Below are positions 8,540-18,800 of a stretch of DNA of 64,000 bases, piece after piece. The stretch covers positions 1-64,000 of the forward strand of contig NZ_LZMD01000061.1 in assembly GCF_001668575.1 (NCBI RefSeq), in the 5' to 3' direction. Made by a program: the position numbers and the translations under genes. How positions within the stretch are numbered: the first letter of the stretch is position 1; each line of letters begins with the position of its first letter. This stretch comes from Mycobacterium sp. 1164985.4. Its GTDB lineage: Bacteria; Actinomycetota; Actinomycetes; Mycobacteriales; Mycobacteriaceae. Under the pieces are notes generated by a model that was not told the origin of the DNA, did no database searches, and saw only the letters and a program-made list of their open reading frames with translations.

Positions 8540-8842
8540 GAGAGCTGAAGGTTTTGATTCTGGCTGAAGGAAAGACCGCCCCCGACGGGTGATCGGGTTG
8601 TCAGTTCAAGCGAAAACGAACCGGTCACCGACGTCGGCGTGACATCCCTGCCGTTGATCGTGACGTCGCCGTCGGCCTCGGTGCCGTTGCAGGCTAGGCG
8701 ACGAATCGGGCCGACTGCGGAAACGGCCGAGCGGACGCGGACGACGCGTCCGGGTCGACTCCGGAGACGACCCGCCCGAGCAGGCGGACAGGGTGGCGAG
8801 CGCGAGCATCGCGCCGACCGCGACGAACGGGATGCGGGTCAA
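8540..8842 (-). pseudogene. decayed small lipoprotein gene
   Basis: From a TTG at 8842 one frame encodes a clean lipoprotein signal peptide with lipobox LSAC, then degenerates into Arg-rich out-of-frame sequence. A different frame further on (about 8595-8700) reads ACNGTEADGDVTINGRDV and then TPTSVTGSFSLELT, which looks like the body of a small secreted beta protein, loosely recalling the LpqH (19 kDa antigen) style. This pattern suggests at least one frameshift and a broken gene. No good ribosome-binding site is visible. A short intact lipoprotein in one frame is less likely because its C-terminal half has no protein-like character. Confidence 0.4.
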
Positions 8843-8957
8843 TCACATCAGGAGCACGGTCATGGTGGTCCATCGGGGGATCTTGCTGGTCGTGAGGACG
8901 ACGAGCCAACCCCGTGGCGGTTCAACCGCGCATCGATTTATCGGAAAATGCCGGCCG

Positions 8958-9287
8958 TCACCGCCACCCGTCGGCGGCCTTGGCCGCCTGCATCAGGGCG
9001 TCGCACAGCTCGCGCAGTTCACCGGTGTCCGCGCCTTCCTCGACGGCCAGGGCGACGTCTTCGGCCGCGCATCGGACCTGGTAGACGCGGTCGGAGAGTT
9101 CGGCGGCCTCCTCCGGGGACAGGACCACCGCGTCGGGGGCCAGCGAGGTGCCCTTGATCAGGCTTCGCTGTTCATACGCGCGCTGGCGGCAGGACTGCCT
9201 GCAGTACTGGCGCCGCCGGCCCAGACCGGCGTCGCCGACCTCGCGACCGCACCAGCGGCAGGACTGGGGACGTAACCGACGTGCCAC
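8958..9287 (-). CDS. small zinc-ribbon-like protein (Rv2049c position)
   Basis: 109 residues. The N-terminus carries Cys10, Cys13, Cys29 and Cys33 (CxxC then CxxxC) among many arginines, a likely zinc-binding and possibly nucleic-acid-binding module. The C-terminal half is a predicted acidic helical region. Divergent from rbpA, the position of Rv2049c in M. tuberculosis. The GTG at 9287 has TACAGT seven bases upstream and is probably leaderless. Function unknown; the link to RbpA is by position only. Confidence 0.75.
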   Translation of the reverse strand: MARRLRPQSCRWCGREVGDAGLGRRRQYCRQSCRQRAYEQRSLIKGTSLAPDAVVLSPEEAAELSDRVYQVRCAAEDVALAVEEGADTGELRELCDALMQAAKAADGWR

Positions 9288-9294
9288 AGACGTG

Positions 9295-9300
9295 ACTGTA
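9295..9300 (-). promoter_or_regulatory. -10 element, zinc-ribbon gene (leaderless)
   Basis: TACAGT on the minus strand, seven bases before GTG 9287. Confidence 0.5.
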
Positions 9301-9323
9301 AACCGAGCGCCACCCGTTCCCCG

Positions 9324-9329
9324 GTATCA
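9324..9329 (+). promoter_or_regulatory. possible housekeeping -10 for rbpA
   Basis: TATCAT matches TAnnnT and would start a transcript near 9336 with a leader of about 78 bases. Confidence 0.4.
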
Positions 9330-9344
9330 TGGAGGGTCGAGTCG

Positions 9345-9370
9345 GGAACTTCACAGCGTATTGCTGCGTT
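9345..9370 (+). promoter_or_regulatory. candidate ECF sigma (SigE/SigH-type) promoter of rbpA
   Basis: GGAAC at 9345-9349 (part of GGGAAC) and CGTT at 9367-9370 are 17 bases apart, the spacing and consensus of mycobacterial SigE/SigH promoters. The start would be near 9377, leaving a short leader before the ribosome-binding site. Confidence 0.55.
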
Positions 9371-9413
9371 GATGATCCGGACAATTACGCGCTGATCGAG
9401 GAGTTGTTTGACG

Positions 9414-9749
9414 ATGGCTGATCGTGTCTTGAGGGGAAGTCGCCTCGGAGCCGTGAGCTACGAGACCGACCGCAACCACGACTTGGCGCCGCGTCAGGTC
9501 GCGCGGTACCGCACCGACAACGGTGAGGAGTTCGACGTCCCGTTCGCCGACGACGCCGAGATCCCCCACACCTGGCTGTGTCGCAACGGCATGGAAGGCA
9601 CCCTCATCGAGGGTGACGCGCCGGAGCCCAAGAAGACCAAGCCGCCGCGGACGCACTGGGACATGCTGCTCGAGCGCCGCTCGATCGAGGAGCTCGAGGA
9701 ACTGCTCAAGGAGCGCCTCGACATCATCAAGGCCCGCCGCCGCGGCTGA
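9414..9749 (+). CDS. rbpA: RNA polymerase-binding protein RbpA
   Basis: 111 residues, the exact family length. RbpA binds RNA polymerase and group I/II sigma factors, stabilises the open promoter complex and is essential in mycobacteria. The N-terminal tail, the core domain (about 26-70, GEEFDVPFADDAEIPHTWLC), the basic linker (PEPKKTKPPR) and the sigma-interaction helices (THWDMLLERRSIEELEELLKERL) are all recognisable. ATG 9414 is chosen over TTG 9408 for family length and for GAGGAG at 9398-9403. Two promoter candidates precede it, one stress-type. Converges on ppm. Confidence 0.97.
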   Translation: MADRVLRGSRLGAVSYETDRNHDLAPRQVARYRTDNGEEFDVPFADDAEIPHTWLCRNGMEGTLIEGDAPEPKKTKPPRTHWDMLLERRSIEELEELLKERLDIIKARRRG

Positions 9750-9779
9750 CCCGTCGTTCACCGCAGTCGCCGCGGCTGA

Positions 9780-10556
9780 TCACGGCGTGACGCGGGCCCC
9801 CCGCGCGCGGTCGATGCGACCCCGCAGACCCCACCCCGCGACCTTGAACAGGGCCTCGCGGATGTTGGAACCGCTCATCTTGGACTGACCGAACTCGCGT
9901 TCGGTGAACGTGATGGGCACCTCAACGACGACGAACCCGTTGTTGATCGACCGCCAGGTCAGGTCGATCTGGAAGCAGTAGCCCTTCGATTCGACCGCGC
10001 TAAGGTCGATCTTCTCGAGCACCTCTCGGCGGTACGCGCGATAACCGGCGGTGATGTCGTGAATGTCGACGCCGAGCAGGATGCGGCTGTAGCCGTTCGC
10101 GGTGCGCGAGAGCACCAGGCGGCGACGCGGCCAGTTACGCACCTCTCCGCCCGCCACGTAGCGCGAACCGATCACCACGTCGGCGCCGCCGTCGATGGCG
10201 TCGAGCAAGCGGTACAGCTGCTCGGGAGGGTGGCTGCCGTCGGCGTCCATCTCGACGAGCACCGAATACTCGCGGCCCAGCCCCCATGCGAATCCGGCCA
10301 GGTAGGCCGCGCCGAGGCCGGCCTTGGCGGTGCGGTGCATGACGTGGATGCGGTCCGGGTCGGCGAGCGCCAGGTCGTCGGCGAGCTTGCCGGTGCCGTC
10401 GGGGCTGCCGTCATCGACGACCAGGATGTGCACGTCGGGCTGCGCCTTTTGGACGCGCTCGACGATCAGCGGGAGATTCTCCCGCTCGTTGTACGTGGGG
10501 ATGATGACCAGCGTGCGCTGGCTGGGGCGCTCCCCCGGGACCCGGCCCGTCGTCAT
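9780..10556 (-). CDS. ppm1: polyprenol monophosphomannose synthase
   Basis: 258-residue GT2-family glycosyltransferase that transfers mannose from GDP-mannose to polyprenyl phosphate, supplying the lipid-linked mannose for lipomannan/lipoarabinomannan and protein mannosylation. DDGSPDGTG lies at 48-56 and the metal-binding DAD at 104-106. No membrane segment, as for the catalytic domain of M. tuberculosis Ppm1. There the activity is fused to an Lnt domain; here it is a separate protein whose ATG overlaps the lnt stop (ATGA at 10553-10556), so the partners remain translationally coupled. Confidence 0.93.
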   Translation of the reverse strand: MTTGRVPGERPSQRTLVIIPTYNERENLPLIVERVQKAQPDVHILVVDDGSPDGTGKLADDLALADPDRIHVMHRTAKAGLGAAYLAGFAWGLGREYSVLVEMDADGSHPPEQLYRLLDAIDGGADVVIGSRYVAGGEVRNWPRRRLVLSRTANGYSRILLGVDIHDITAGYRAYRREVLEKIDLSAVESKGYCFQIDLTWRSINNGFVVVEVPITFTEREFGQSKMSGSNIREALFKVAGWGLRGRIDRARGARVTP

Positions 10557-12193
10557 GTAGCTCCTCTATCTTTGGTGCCGCCGGTCAATCGGCGGCGCAC
10601 AAAGCTTTCATTGTGCAGCATCGCGGCGATAAGCCCGCCTACGCCGAGGGCGACGAGCAGGCCCTCCACCAGCGGACCCCACCGCGTCGCGGCCGTGAGC
10701 TGCGTTTTCAGGCGTACCGCGGAGTCGAGGTACGCGGGTTCGTAGAACGCGGTGCGAGACAGCTCACGGCCGTCCGGCGAGATGACGGCGCTGATTCCCG
10801 TCGTCCCGGCGACGACGACGTACCGGTCGTGTTCGACCGCGCGCAGCCGCGCAAAGGCCAGCAGCTGTTCGCTCATCGACTCGGTGAACGTCGCGTTGTT
10901 CGACGGCACCACCAGCAACTGCGCCCCGTTGCGCACCGACTCACGCGGTGCGCGGTCGAAGATCACCTCCCAACAGGTGGTCACCCCCACCGGCACACCG
11001 GCGGGATGCACGACCCCGGTGCCGTCGCCCGGCACGAAGTACCCCGCGCGGTCGGCGTAGTCGGAGAAGTGCCGGAAGAATCCGCGCCACGGCAGGTACT
11101 CCCCGAACGGCTGGACGATCTGCTTGTCGTGTCGCTCGCCCGGCCCGCCGCGCGGATTCCACACGATCACCGAGTTCGTTGTGGCCGGCTCGTCGGGCGT
11201 GGCACCGGGCGCCTCGACCACCGCGCCCACAAGGATGGGCGCATCGACGGCTGCCGCCGCCGAGGAAATCAGCTCGTCGGCATCCGGATTGGCCAGCGGG
11301 TCGATGTCGGATGAGTTCTCGGGCCAGACGACGAACATCGGCCGGGGTGCGCGCCCGGCTCGTACGTCCTCCGCGAGTTGCAGCGTCTCGCGCACGTGGT
11401 TGTCGAGCACTGCGCGCCGCTGCGCGTTGAAGTCCAGGCCGAGCCGCGGGACGTTGCCTTGGACGACGGCGACGGTGACCGAGTGTTCGTCGCCGGCGCC
11501 GAGGCCGGACTGGCGGACGTGCGGCCACGTCAGCGCGGTGACGAGCAGGACGGCGCTGATGGCCACCCCGGGAACCACCACCGCCGGCGGTGCGGCGTTC
11601 TGTCCGGCGTCGCGCCGCCACCATTCGACGATCTCGAAAACGATTGCCGCGACGCTGAACCCGACGAGTACGGTGGCGAAACTCAGCAGCGGCGCACCGC
11701 CCAGCTGGGCGATCGACCGAAGCGGGCTCTCGGTCTGGCCGTAAGCGACCACGCCCCACGGGAAGCCACCGAACGGCACCGTCGACTTGAGCCACTCCTG
11801 CGCCGACCACAGCCCCGCGAACCACAGCGGCCAGCCCGGCAGCTTCCGAACCGCCACCGCGGCCGCGCCGAACAGCGCCGGGAAAAGCGCCTCGGCGAGC
11901 GCCAAGCCGATCCACGGGAACGGGCCGACGAACGCACCGACCCACGGCAGCAACGGCAGGTAGAACGCGGCTCCGAACAGGAAGCCGTAGCCGAATCCGC
12001 CCCGCACGGTGGTGGTCTCGCGGGTCAGTACCCAGGCCAGTAGTGCGAACGCGGCGAAGCTCAGATACCACCAACCGAACGGCGGGAAGCTCAGGCACAG
12101 CAGCGCCCCGGCCACGATCACGACGGCCAGCTGCGGCAGTCGGTTGATCAGGGCAAGCCCGAACCGCCTTGTCCTGGAGGCAGTTTCAGCCAT
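10553..12193 (-). CDS. lnt: apolipoprotein N-acyltransferase Lnt
   Basis: About 546 residues. Several membrane helices in the first 210 residues precede an extracytoplasmic nitrilase-type domain with the Glu-Lys-Cys triad: Glu in [10 protein letters not shown], Lys in [13 protein letters not shown] and Cys in [10 protein letters not shown]. One more helix near the C-terminus anchors it. It N-acylates lipoproteins, and this window encodes several. ATG 12193 has GGGGTG upstream; GTG 12205 is also possible. It overlaps the amidohydrolase stop at 12186 and is coupled to ppm1 downstream. Confidence 0.9.
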   Translation of the reverse strand: MAETASRTRRFGLALINRLPQLAVVIVAGALLCLSFPPFGWWYLSFAAFALLAWVLTRETTTVRGGFGYGFLFGAAFYLPLLPWVGAFVGPFPWIGLALAEALFPALFGAAAVAVRKLPGWPLWFAGLWSAQEWLKSTVPFGGFPWGVVAYGQTESPLRSIAQLGGAPLLSFATVLVGFSVAAIVFEIVEWWRRDAGQNAAPPAVVVPGVAISAVLLVTALTWPHVRQSGLGAGDEHSVTVAVVQGNVPRLGLDFNAQRRAVLDNHVRETLQLAEDVRAGRAPRPMFVVWPENSSDIDPLANPDADELISSAAAAVDAPILVGAVVEAPGATPDEPATTNSVIVWNPRGGPGERHDKQIVQPFGEYLPWRGFFRHFSDYADRAGYFVPGDGTGVVHPAGVPVGVTTCWEVIFDRAPRESVRNGAQLLVVPSNNATFTESMSEQLLAFARLRAVEHDRYVVVAGTTGISAVISPDGRELSRTAFYEPAYLDSAVRLKTQLTAATRWGPLVEGLLVALGVGGLIAAMLHNESFVRRRLTGGTKDRGAT

Positions 12194-13772
12194 GGGTAAC
12201 GACACCCCGGTGAACCGTCTGACGGCAGCGGGGTGACGGGCCGTCCAGTCGCGGCAGCGCCGGCACCCGCGAGCGCCGGTCGGTCGACCACCGCTGTACC
12301 GCGTCGGCCGGGGCGCTCACCTCGAGTTCGTCGGCCTCCCAGACCGCGTACGAGGCCGGAGCGCCGGGAATCAACATGCCGGCCACCCCGTCCCGCACGC
12401 CTGCGGCCCGCCATGCACCGCGGGTCAGTGCCGCGAACGCCGCACGGGCCGAGAGCGCGCTGCCCGGGGTCTGATGCCGCGTCGCCGCGCGCACCGTCGC
12501 CCACGGGTCCATTCCGGTGACAGGGCTGTCCGAGCCGAATGCGAGGGGCACGCCTTGGGATGCTAACAGCGCGAACGGGTTCAACGATCTGGCTCGCTCG
12601 CGCCCGAGACGCTGGGCGTACATGCCGGTTTCGCCGCCCCACAGGGCGTCGAAGTTCGGTTGCATGCTGGCGAGCACGCCCCAGGCGCCGAGCTTGTGTG
12701 CCTGTTCCTCGGTGACCATCTCCAGATGTTCGAGCCGGTGCCCGCACCGGGCGACGGCGGGGGCTCCGGCCGATGCGACGACGGTCTCGAGCGCGTCGAC
12801 GACGGCGGTGACGGCCGCGTCGCCGATCACATGGAAGCCGGCGGGGATGCCGGCTTGCGTACAGGCCTGCAGGTGCGCCGCGATAGCGTCGCGGTCGAGA
12901 TAGGTGTTGCCGACACAGCCGGGCGCGTCGGCGTAGGGCTCGTGCAGCCAGGCGGTGCGCGAGCCGAGCGCTCCGTCGACGAACAGGTCGCCGGCCAGGC
13001 CCCGTGCGCCGGTGCGCTCGATCAGCGCGTGCGCTTGATCGGCCGTGGTCACCGGTTCGCCCCAGTAGCCGATGATCTCGACGCCGTGGTCGATGGCGCG
13101 GATCTCGTCCCAGTCGTCGAGGCCGCCGATCTGCGGGCCCGCGCACTCGTGCACGGCGGCGATGCCGGACGCCGCCGCCGCGTTCAGCGCGGCTGTGCGC
13201 GCGCGGTCGCGCTGCTGCGGGGTCAGCCGGGTGCGCGCCTCGGCACGGACCACGTGGTGCGCGTCGGCCGTCAGCGGCCGCTGCGGGTCGTATCCGGCGG
13301 CATCGACCAGTCCGGGCCGAAGTGCGCGCAGAGCGCTCGACGCGACGGCCGAGTGCACGTCCACCCGCGCGAGATAGGCGGGCCGGTCGCCGACGACGGC
13401 GTCGACGTCATCGGTGCTGGGCGGGGCGCATTCGGGCCAGTTCGACTCGTCCCAGCCGTGGGCCCAGATCGGGCCGTCGGGATGGCTGCGGGCGTAGTCG
13501 TCGAGCAGTTGCAGGCAGTGCTGCCTGGATCGTGCCGACCGGAGATCGAGGCCCGAGAGCGCCAGCCCGGTGGCGGTGAGGTGGATGTGGCTGTCGACGA
13601 AGGCGGGTGCGACGAAGGCGCCGTCGAGGTCGATGACCTGCGCGTCGGGATATTGGCCGCGGCCGACGTCGTCGCTGCCCAGCCAGGCGATCACGCCGTC
13701 GCGCACCGCGAGCGCGGTGGCGTCGGGCATGGCGGGGCTGTGCACCCGCCCGTTGAGCAGAAGGGTCGTCAC
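12186..13772 (-). CDS. amidohydrolase family 3 (YtcJ-like) protein
   Basis: 528 residues, a metal-dependent amidohydrolase of the YtcJ-like branch: a small beta-sandwich around a TIM barrel. DSHIHL near residue 60 provides the HxH metal ligands, GFHVIGD and HRLEHLEM supply further histidines, and FGSDSPV carries the catalytic Asp. No signal peptide. It is first in a likely amidohydrolase-lnt-ppm1 operon, corresponding by place to Rv2052c. The GTG at 13772 has GAATCT seven bases upstream, consistent with a leaderless start. Substrate unknown. Confidence 0.82.
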   Translation of the reverse strand: MTTLLLNGRVHSPAMPDATALAVRDGVIAWLGSDDVGRGQYPDAQVIDLDGAFVAPAFVDSHIHLTATGLALSGLDLRSARSRQHCLQLLDDYARSHPDGPIWAHGWDESNWPECAPPSTDDVDAVVGDRPAYLARVDVHSAVASSALRALRPGLVDAAGYDPQRPLTADAHHVVRAEARTRLTPQQRDRARTAALNAAAASGIAAVHECAGPQIGGLDDWDEIRAIDHGVEIIGYWGEPVTTADQAHALIERTGARGLAGDLFVDGALGSRTAWLHEPYADAPGCVGNTYLDRDAIAAHLQACTQAGIPAGFHVIGDAAVTAVVDALETVVASAGAPAVARCGHRLEHLEMVTEEQAHKLGAWGVLASMQPNFDALWGGETGMYAQRLGRERARSLNPFALLASQGVPLAFGSDSPVTGMDPWATVRAATRHQTPGSALSARAAFAALTRGAWRAAGVRDGVAGMLIPGAPASYAVWEADELEVSAPADAVQRWSTDRRSRVPALPRLDGPSPRCRQTVHRGVVTHG

Positions 13773-13779
13773 CTACGGG

Positions 13780-13785
13780 AGATTC
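13780..13785 (-). promoter_or_regulatory. possible -10, amidohydrolase operon (leaderless)
   Basis: GAATCT on the minus strand, seven bases before GTG 13772; fits the nAnnnT form but lacks the first T. Confidence 0.35.
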
Positions 13786-14271
13786 TCACAGGTCGTCGGC
13801 GGGACGCGGCGCGCGCTCAACGGCGGGCGGTTCGACGTCGACCACGTCGACGACCTCACCGTCGATGTAGTCCTCCCGCCTCGCGGCCGCTCCCCAGCCC
13901 GCGACCCCGGCGGTGATCAGCGGCATCCGGCGTGCGGCCAGCGCGGTCAGCACCGGGCGGGCCGCCGCCCGCGTCGGGGGCAGAAGGAGCAGCGCGCCCA
14001 TCACCGAGCTGGCCAGCCCCGGGATCACGACCAGCACGACGCCGAGCGCGACCAGGATGCTGTCGGCGGCCGTACCGTGCAGGGTCGCCGGGGTCAGACC
14101 CGAACGCAGCCGGCCGATATGGCGCCGCAGCTGCGATCCGGCAAGCGCGAACCCCAATATGAACGTCGCGAGCAGCAGCAGTAGCGTCCAGCCGATGCCG
14201 ATCGTCGACACCAGGGCCACCACGACCGCTGTCTCGATCAGCACATAGAGGACAAACAGCCGCATCGCCAT
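13786..14271 (-). CDS. fxsA: FxsA family membrane protein
   Basis: 161 residues. Two N-terminal hydrophobic helices (about 5-25 and 28-48), then LAGSQLRRHIGRLRSGL and another hydrophobic stretch, matching the FxsA family. In E. coli FxsA overproduction suppresses phage T7 exclusion by the F plasmid; its role in mycobacteria is unknown. The C-terminal tail is hydrophilic. Position equals Rv2053c. It ends 13 bases before the amidohydrolase start and faces a divergent dienelactone hydrolase. Confidence 0.85.
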   Translation of the reverse strand: MAMRLFVLYVLIETAVVVALVSTIGIGWTLLLLLATFILGFALAGSQLRRHIGRLRSGLTPATLHGTAADSILVALGVVLVVIPGLASSVMGALLLLPPTRAAARPVLTALAARRMPLITAGVAGWGAAARREDYIDGEVVDVVDVEPPAVERAPRPADDL

Positions 14272-14306
14272 ACGCGGTTAACGTCCGGGCGCCCCGTCGG
14301 GTTCCG

Positions 14307-14312
14307 TAGATT
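14307..14312 (+). promoter_or_regulatory. -10 element, dienelactone hydrolase (leaderless)
   Basis: TAGATT six bases before GTG 14319, with no ribosome-binding site. Confidence 0.6.
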
Positions 14313-14318
14313 GACGGT

Positions 14319-15026
14319 GTGGGCACGATCAAGATCGATACGCCGGACGGTCCGATCGACGCGTTGCTCTCGACGCCGGACGGCGAGGGGCCGTGGCCGG
14401 CGATCGTGGTCGTGCACGACGCGATCGGGTACGGACCGGACAACGCGGCGATCGCGGCGCGCATCGCCGACGCCGGCTACATCGCGATCACGCCGAATCT
14501 GTACTCCCGGGGTGGGCGCGCCCGCTGCATCACTCGTGTGTTTCGCGAACTGCTCAGCAAGCGGGGTCGCGCGCTCGACGACATCCTGGCCGCCCGCGAC
14601 CATGTCCTGGCCCTGCCGGAGTGCACGGGCGCGGTCGGCATCGCCGGGTTCTGCATGGGTGGGCAGTTCGCGTTGGTGATGTCGCCGCAGGGGTTCGGCG
14701 CGTCGGCGCCGTTCTACGGCACTCCGTTGCCCCGCCAACTCGACCAGACACTGACCGGCGCGTGCCCGGTCGTCGCCAGCTTCGGCCGCCGTGACCCGAT
14801 CGGCATCGGGGCCGCCGACCGGTTACGGAAAGTGCTCGCGGACAAGGGAATTTCGTCGGACATCAAGGTGTATCCGGACGCCGGCCACAGCTTCGCCAAC
14901 AAGCTTCCGGGGCAACCGTTGCTACGGATCACCGGGTTCGGTTACAACCAGGCGGCCGCCGACGACGCCTGGGCGCGGGTGTTCGCGTTCTTCGGCGACC
15001 ACCTGCCGGCTACGCCGCCGCCTTGA
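14319..15026 (+). CDS. dienelactone hydrolase family protein
   Basis: 235 residues, alpha/beta hydrolase fold with a cysteine nucleophile: Cys112 in GFCMGG, Asp159 in GRRDP and His190 in DAGHSF, the Cys-Asp-His triad of dienelactone hydrolases. In other bacteria these open dienelactones formed in chloroaromatic breakdown; here the substrate is unknown because no catechol-pathway genes are near. Position equals Rv2054. The leaderless GTG start is well supported. Its end overlaps the convergent PPOX gene by 17 bases. Confidence 0.88.
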   Translation: MGTIKIDTPDGPIDALLSTPDGEGPWPAIVVVHDAIGYGPDNAAIAARIADAGYIAITPNLYSRGGRARCITRVFRELLSKRGRALDDILAARDHVLALPECTGAVGIAGFCMGGQFALVMSPQGFGASAPFYGTPLPRQLDQTLTGACPVVASFGRRDPIGIGAADRLRKVLADKGISSDIKVYPDAGHSFANKLPGQPLLRITGFGYNQAAADDAWARVFAFFGDHLPATPPP

Positions 15027-15402
15027 TCTCGATACCGATGTGCACCTTGTCGATGCCGCCGCGGATGAGCGCCTGCGGGATCCACCACCACGCGTGATAC
15101 CAGTAGCGGCGGGTGACCTTGTCGAACACGCGGCGGGTGTCGTCCTTGGGCAGCACCCGGGCGACCGCTTCGACGGGTTCGCCCCTGGGCTTGCCCAGGG
15201 CCGACGACTTCTGGATGGTCACCCGTGGGGTGTTGTTGATGCGCTTGGTTTTCCACGACCCGTCGTCGGTGATGACGAGCAGCTTGTCCCCCTCTGGGGC
15301 ACCCCAGATCGGGGTGGGCTTGGGTCTGCCGTCCTTGGTGAAGGTCGTCAGCAGCATGTACTTCGAATGCGCGACGTCGTCGAACGTGTCGGCCATGATC
15401 AC
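15010..15402 (-). CDS. PPOX-class F420-dependent protein, Rv2061 family (copy 2)
   Basis: 130 residues, split beta-barrel flavin/F420-binding fold. It shares LLTTFTKDGRxKPTPIW, NTPRVTI and GEpVEAVA with the gene just upstream, so the two are a tandem duplication. Family members use cofactor F420 or flavins for small redox reactions; substrate unknown. The GTG at 15402 overlaps the stop of the upstream copy (GTGA); ATG 15396 is also possible. Copy 2 has an insertion rich in Trp and Tyr (YWYHAWWW) before its last strand. Confidence 0.82.
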   Translation of the reverse strand: MIMADTFDDVAHSKYMLLTTFTKDGRPKPTPIWGAPEGDKLLVITDDGSWKTKRINNTPRVTIQKSSALGKPRGEPVEAVARVLPKDDTRRVFDKVTRRYWYHAWWWIPQALIRGGIDKVHIGIEIKAAA

Positions 15403-15779
15403 CCCGGCTTGATCTCGATGGTCACGTTCTTGCTCATTCCCCCGCGCAGCTTGGAGAAAACGTTGAACGTCTTGCCGAGCAACCCGTAGCGCTTGCCGAT
15501 CGCGGCGTAGGTCGCGCCGTTGGCCGATTTGTCGAGGATCGAAGCGACCGCCTCGACCGCCTCGCCCTTCGGATTACCGCGCATATCGCACGGCGCAATG
15601 GTCACCCGCGGCGTGTTGCGGATCCGCTTGACCTTCCACGACTGTTCCTGCGTGATGGCGATCAGGCCGTCACCCTCGGGCACCGCCCAGATCGGCGTGG
15701 GCTTCGCCCTGCCGTCCTTGGTGAACGTGGTCAGCAGGATGTACTCGGACTTCGCGACATCGGCAAAGGTGGCAGACAT
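15399..15779 (-). CDS. PPOX-class F420-dependent protein, Rv2061 family (copy 1)
   Basis: 126 residues, first of the tandem pair. The core LLTTFTKDGRAKPTPIW and NTPRVTIAPCDMRG are the conserved cofactor-binding face of this family. No membrane or export signal. ATG 15779. Rv2061c of M. tuberculosis is a single gene at the same place beside cobN, so duplication probably occurred in this lineage or one copy was lost in the other. Confidence 0.82.
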   Translation of the reverse strand: MSATFADVAKSEYILLTTFTKDGRAKPTPIWAVPEGDGLIAITQEQSWKVKRIRNTPRVTIAPCDMRGNPKGEAVEAVASILDKSANGATYAAIGKRYGLLGKTFNVFSKLRGGMSKNVTIEIKPG

Positions 15780-15841
15780 CTTCCCGAAGATACTGCGCTC
15801 ACCTCGACTCTGCCTGTGCCTCGGTCACCACCGCGCGCAGG

Positions 15842-18800
15842 TCAGCCCTCGAGGTCGCCTTCGGTCTCCAGGAGCACGTTGCGCAGTCCGTCGAGCGTAG
15901 CCCGTTCGGGTGCGGCCCACATGCCGCGATCGGCGGCCTCAAGAAGTCGTTCTGCCATACCGTGCAGGGCCCATGGATTGGACTCGGCCATGAACTTGCG
16001 GTTCTCGTCGTCGAGCACGTACTCCTGCGACAGCCGCTCGTACATCCAGTCGGCCATCACGCCCGCGGTCGCGTCGTAGCCGAACAGGTAGTCGACCGTG
16101 GCGGCCATTTCGAACGCACCCTTGTAGCCGTGCCTGCGCATCGCGTTGATCCACCGCGGGTTGACCACGCGGGCGCGGAACACCCGGGTGGTCTCCTCGG
16201 AGAGTGTGCGGGTGCGCACGGCGTCGGGGCGGGTGTTGTCGCCGATATAAGCGGCCGGATGCTTACCAGTCAACGCCCGCACGGTGGCGATCATGCCGCC
16301 GTGGTACTGAAAGTAGTCATCGGAGTCGGCGATGTCGTGTTCGCGGGTGTCGGTGTTCTTCGCGGCAACCGCGATTCGACGGTACTGCCTGCTCATGTCG
16401 TCGGCGGCCGGCGCGCCGTCCAGACCGCGGCCGTAGGCGAAGCCGCCCCACGCCGTGTACACCTCGGCGAGGTCTGCGTCGTCGCGCCAGTTGCGGCTGT
16501 CGATCAGCTGCAGCAGCCCGGCGCCGTATGTTCCCGGTTTCGATCCGAAAATCCTTGTGGTTGAGCGACGCTCGTCGCCGTGTTCGGCGATGTCGGCTTG
16601 TGCGTGGGCACGGACATAGTTGTTCTCGGCCGGTTCGTCGAGCCCGGCGACCAACGCCACGGCATCGTCGAGCATCGTGACGACGTGGGGGAACGCGTCT
16701 CGGAAGAATCCCGAGATGCGCACAGTGACGTCGATGCGGGGCCTGCCCAGGTCGGCGAGCGCGATCGGTGCGAGGTCGACGACCCGCCGCGACGCCTCGT
16801 CCCATACCGGGCGAACTCCCAGCAGGGCCAGCACTTCGGCGATGTCGTCACCGGCGGTCCGCATGGCCGAGGTGCCCCATACCGACAGACCGACCGACCG
16901 CGGCCATTCGCCGTAGTCGTCGCGGTAACGGGCCAGCAGCGAATCCGCCATCGCCACACCGGTTTCCCACGCCAGTCGCGACGGCACCGCCTTCGGATCG
17001 ACGGAGTAAAAGTTGCGTCCGGTCGGCAGCACGTTGACCAGCCCGCGCAGCGGCGACCCCGACGGCCCGGCCGGGATGAAGCGCCCATCCAGCGCCCGCA
17101 GAATCTGCGGAATCTCCCGCGCCGTGCCCGCGAGCCGCGGCACCACTTCGGCGGCGGCGAACCGCAGCACCGCGGCGACGTCGGCATTGTCAGTCAGCGT
17201 CTCGACGACATCAGGGTTCCATCCCGACTCCTGCAGCGCGGCAACCAGATTACGGGCTTGCTCCTCGGCGACGTCGACTGCGGCGCGCTCGTCGTTGCCG
17301 TCCTCGGCCAGGCCGAGCGCCTGGCGCAGGCCCGGCACCGTCTGTTCACCGCCGAACAACTGCCGGGCCCGCAGGATCGCCAGCACCAGGTCGAGTTCAT
17401 CCTCGCCGCTGGGTGTTTCGCCGAGGATGTGCAGGCCGTCGCGGATCTGTACGTCCTTGATCTCGCAGAGCCAGCCGTCGACGTGCAGGAGCATGTCGTC
17501 GAACGAGTCCTCCTCGGGGCGCTCCTTTAGACCGAGGTCGTGGTCCATCTTCGCGGCGCGCATCAGCGTCCAGATCTGCTGTCGAATCGCGGGCAGCTTG
17601 CCGGGGTCGAGCGCCGATACGTTCGCGTGCTCGTCGAGCAACTGCTCCAAACGGGCGATGTCGCCGTAGCTTTCGGCGCGTGCCATGGGCGGGATGAGGT
17701 GGTCGACGAGGGTGGCGTGGGCGCGACGCTTGGCCTGAGTGCCCTCGCCGGGGTCGTTGACCAGGAATGGGTAGATCAGCGGCAGGTTGCCCAGCGCGGC
17801 GTCCGATCCGCAGGCCGCCGACATGCCGAGGGTCTTGCCCGGCAGCCATTCGAGATTGCCGTGTTTGCCCAGATGTACGACGGCGTCAGCGCCGAACACC
17901 GACTCGATCCACCGGTAGGCGGCCAGGTAGTGGTGGCTGGGCGGAAGGTCCGGGTCGTGGTAGATGGCGACGGGATTCTCGCCGAATCCGCGCGGCGGCT
18001 GCACGATCAGCACGACGTTGCCCGCCTGCAGCGCGGCGATGACGATCTCGCCGTCGGGGTCGGCGCTGCGGTCGACGAACATCTCCCCCGGCGGCGGACC
18101 CCAGTGCTCGACGATCGCGTCGGTGAGCTCGGCAGGCAGCGTGGCGAACCAATCGCGATAATCCTTGGCCGACACCCGGATCGGGTTGCCTTCGACCTGT
18201 CTTTCGGTCAGCCAATCGGGGTCCTGGCCGCCGCGTTCGATCAGGGCGTGGATGAGCGCGTCGCCGTCGCCGGCGTCGAGGCCGGGGACGTCATCGATGC
18301 GGTAACCGTGTTCGCGCATCGCGCGCAGCAGGGCGACGGTGCTGGCGGGGGTGTCGAGGCCGACGGCGTTGCCGATGCGCGCGTGTTTGGTTGGATAGGC
18401 GGAGAACACCACCGCGATCCGCTTGTCCTGCACCGGAATCGACCGCAGTCGGGCGTGCCGCACGGCCAGCCCGGCGACCCGTGCGCAGCGTTCGGGATCG
18501 GGCACGTACGAGGTCAGTCCCTCGTCGTCGATCTCCTTGAACGAGAACGGCACGGTGATGATGCGGCCGTCGAACTCCGGCACGGCCACCTGTGTCGCGA
18601 CGTCGAGCGGTGAAAGGCCGTCGTCGTTGTTCTGCCACTGCGACCGCGGGCTTGTCAGGCACAACCCCTGGAGGATCGGAATGTCCAGTGCCGCAAGGTG
18701 CGCGACGTTCCAGCTGTCATCCGAGCCGCCGGCCGACACGGTTGACGGGGTGGACCCACCGGCCGCGAGCACGGTCGTGATCAGCGCGTCGGCCGTTCCG

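Noticed and set aside
9738..9779. Direct repeat CGCCGCGGCTGA at 9738-9749 and 9768-9779 around the rbpA stop
   Set aside because: Twelve bases, two copies, only GC-rich sequence; probably a small duplication of the rbpA end with no visible function.
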